The translations under genes were made by a program, and so were the position numbers. Below the pieces are notes generated by a model, which saw only the letters and a program-made list of their open reading frames with translations, was not told the origin of the DNA and searched no databases. From Alphaproteobacteria bacterium (GTDB lineage Bacteria; Pseudomonadota; Alphaproteobacteria; JAJFFI01), in NCBI GenBank assembly GCA_021776755.1, contig JAJFFI010000075.1, positions 1 to 6,344 of the forward strand: a stretch of 6,344 nucleotides of DNA, given 5' to 3'. Numbering within the stretch: the stretch's first letter is position 1; each line of letters opens with the position of its first letter. Shown here one piece after another: positions 5,355 through 6,344 of this stretch.

Positions 5355-6344
5355 ATGTCCGAAGTTGAGCAGTCGAAAACGCAACCGGCCGAGGTCGATG
5401 GACTGCTCTTCGGATGCGTCCTGAACGGCAAGGGCGGTGCGGCAACCGCCGACTGGGACAAGGTCGAGTCCTGGCAGGAAACGGACGGCACGCTCTGGGT
5501 CCATCTCGAACGCGGTTCGCCCCGTGTCCAGACCTGGCTCCGCGAGAAAAGCGGCCTGACGGCGCCCACCGTCGAGGCGCTGCTGGCCGAGGAAACCCGG
5601 CCCCGTGTTTTTCGCGGCAGGCGCGGCGTCGTTTCCATCCTGCGCGGCGTCAACACCAATCCGGGCGAGGAGCCCGAGGACATGGTCGCGATCCGCATGT
5701 GGTCGGACGGCAAGAAGGTCATCACGATCCGGCACAAGAAACTGATGACGCCGCGCGACATTCTGGCCCAGTTGCTCGAACTTGATACCGGCCCCGTCGA
5801 TGCCTCGCAGCTCTACGAGCGGCTGATCACCCGGCTCACCGAGCGGATGTCCGGCACCGTCGCCTCGTTCGACGAGCAACTCGACACGCTCGAGGAGGAC
5901 CTCGATATCGGCGATGCCACCAACATCCGCCGGAAGCTTTCGGAGCTGCGTCAGCACACCGTGATTTTGCGGCGCTACATGTCGCCGCAGCGGGAAGCGC
6001 TGAACAACCTGCTGCTCGAGCCGCCGCCCTGGCTCGACGACCAGGGCCGTCTGGGCTTGCGGGAAACCACCGACCGGTTGCTCCGTTATGTTGAGGAGCT
6101 CGACGCCGCGCGGGAGCGGGCGATGGTGATCAAGGACGACATCTCGAACCAGCTTGCGGAGTCGACCAACAAGACCCTTTATGTGCTCGCCATCATCTCG
6201 GCGATCTTCCTGCCACTGGCGTTCCTCACGGGCCTGCTTGGGATCAACATCGGCGGCATGCCGGGGGTCGAAAACCCGGCAGCCTTCTGGATTTTCTGCG
6301 GCTTCATGGGTGTCGTGCTGGTGATCGAACTGATCATCTTCAAG
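5355..6344 (+). CDS. zntB: ZntB/CorA-family divalent cation transporter (extreme C-terminus cut by window end)
   Basis: This is an inner-membrane homopentameric transporter of the CorA superfamily; the ZntB branch moves zinc and related divalent cations. All 330 visible residues are in frame, and from the usual family length of about 330-340 only a short basic tail should be missing. Residues 1-150 form the cytoplasmic alpha/beta funnel domain. About 150-265 are long helices, including an acidic stretch DEQLDTLEEDLDIGD (173-187). The first membrane helix is about 274-295, followed by the pore-mouth signature LLGINIGGMPG (294-304). There GIN takes the place of the CorA GMN motif, which favours ZntB over a magnesium-type CorA. 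The second helix is about 310-329. The ATG at 5355 follows GAGGAG with a six-nt gap, a clear ribosome site. It lies 77 bp after the thioesterase stop with no terminator between, so shared transcription is possible. No metal-regulator site was recognised upstream. Confidence 0.92.
   Translation, partial: MSEVEQSKTQPAEVDGLLFGCVLNGKGGAATADWDKVESWQETDGTLWVHLERGSPRVQTWLREKSGLTAPTVEALLAEETRPRVFRGRRGVVSILRGVNTNPGEEPEDMVAIRMWSDGKKVITIRHKKLMTPRDILAQLLELDTGPVDASQLYERLITRLTERMSGTVASFDEQLDTLEEDLDIGDATNIRRKLSELRQHTVILRRYMSPQREALNNLLLEPPPWLDDQGRLGLRETTDRLLRYVEELDAARERAMVIKDDISNQLAESTNKTLYVLAIISAIFLPLAFLTGLLGINIGGMPGVENPAAFWIFCGFMGVVLVIELIIFK

Noticed and set aside
4807..5445. N-terminal extension of the BtuF-like protein through the thioesterase locus
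   Set aside because: The translated extension has no receptor-family features and lies opposite a clear hotdog thioesterase; a good ribosome site precedes the ATG at 4806.

Overview
The window looks like chromosomal DNA from a GC-rich alphaproteobacterium. The reasons are a COX15/CtaA-type heme A synthase of the proteobacterial form, codon use dominated by G/C third positions, purine-rich Shine-Dalgarno sites before most genes, and intrinsic terminators with very GC-rich stems. The genus cannot be fixed from the sequence alone. There are no rRNA or tRNA genes, no insertion sequences and no CRISPR array.

Layout. (1) 1-782, minus strand: N-terminal half of a benzoate-CoA-ligase-family acyl-CoA synthetase, cut by the window start. 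(2) 783-1226: a non-coding stretch holding a candidate promoter for the ligase and, reading from the right on the minus strand, a stem-loop and two intrinsic terminators. (3) 1227-1637, minus strand: an unrecognised small exported protein made of a signal peptide and six and a half copies of a 13-residue repeat, encoded by a 39-bp tandem array. (4) 1638-1978: an unusually AT-rich divergent control region with a good minus-strand promoter and three copies of a T(A/G)GACAG half-site. (5) 1979-2665, plus strand: a TetR-family repressor with a basic N-terminal tail. (6) 2782-3927, plus strand: heme A synthase, ctaA. (7) 3967-4806, minus strand, convergent with ctaA: a BtuF-like helical-backbone metal/corrinoid receptor fold without a signal peptide. 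(8) 4843-5277, plus strand: a 4-hydroxybenzoyl-CoA-thioesterase-family hotdog protein, starting only 36 bp from the divergent start of the previous gene. (9) 5355-6344, plus strand: a ZntB/CorA-type cation transporter that lacks only its extreme C-terminus at the window end.

How the genes fit together. Most of the window is ordinary housekeeping: an aromatic or acyl CoA ligase, a CoA-thioester hydrolase, terminal-oxidase cofactor synthesis and metal handling. The part that stands out is the module at about 995-2665. The repeat-protein gene has its own promoter, an ideal ribosome binding site and doubled terminators. It lies back to back with a TetR regulator, and the shared control region contains related operator-like sites on both promoters. 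I infer that the TetR protein represses both itself and the repeat protein. Differences among the 39-bp repeats are mostly synonymous, which argues that the 13-residue peptide unit is under selection. What this exported repeat protein does is unknown to me.
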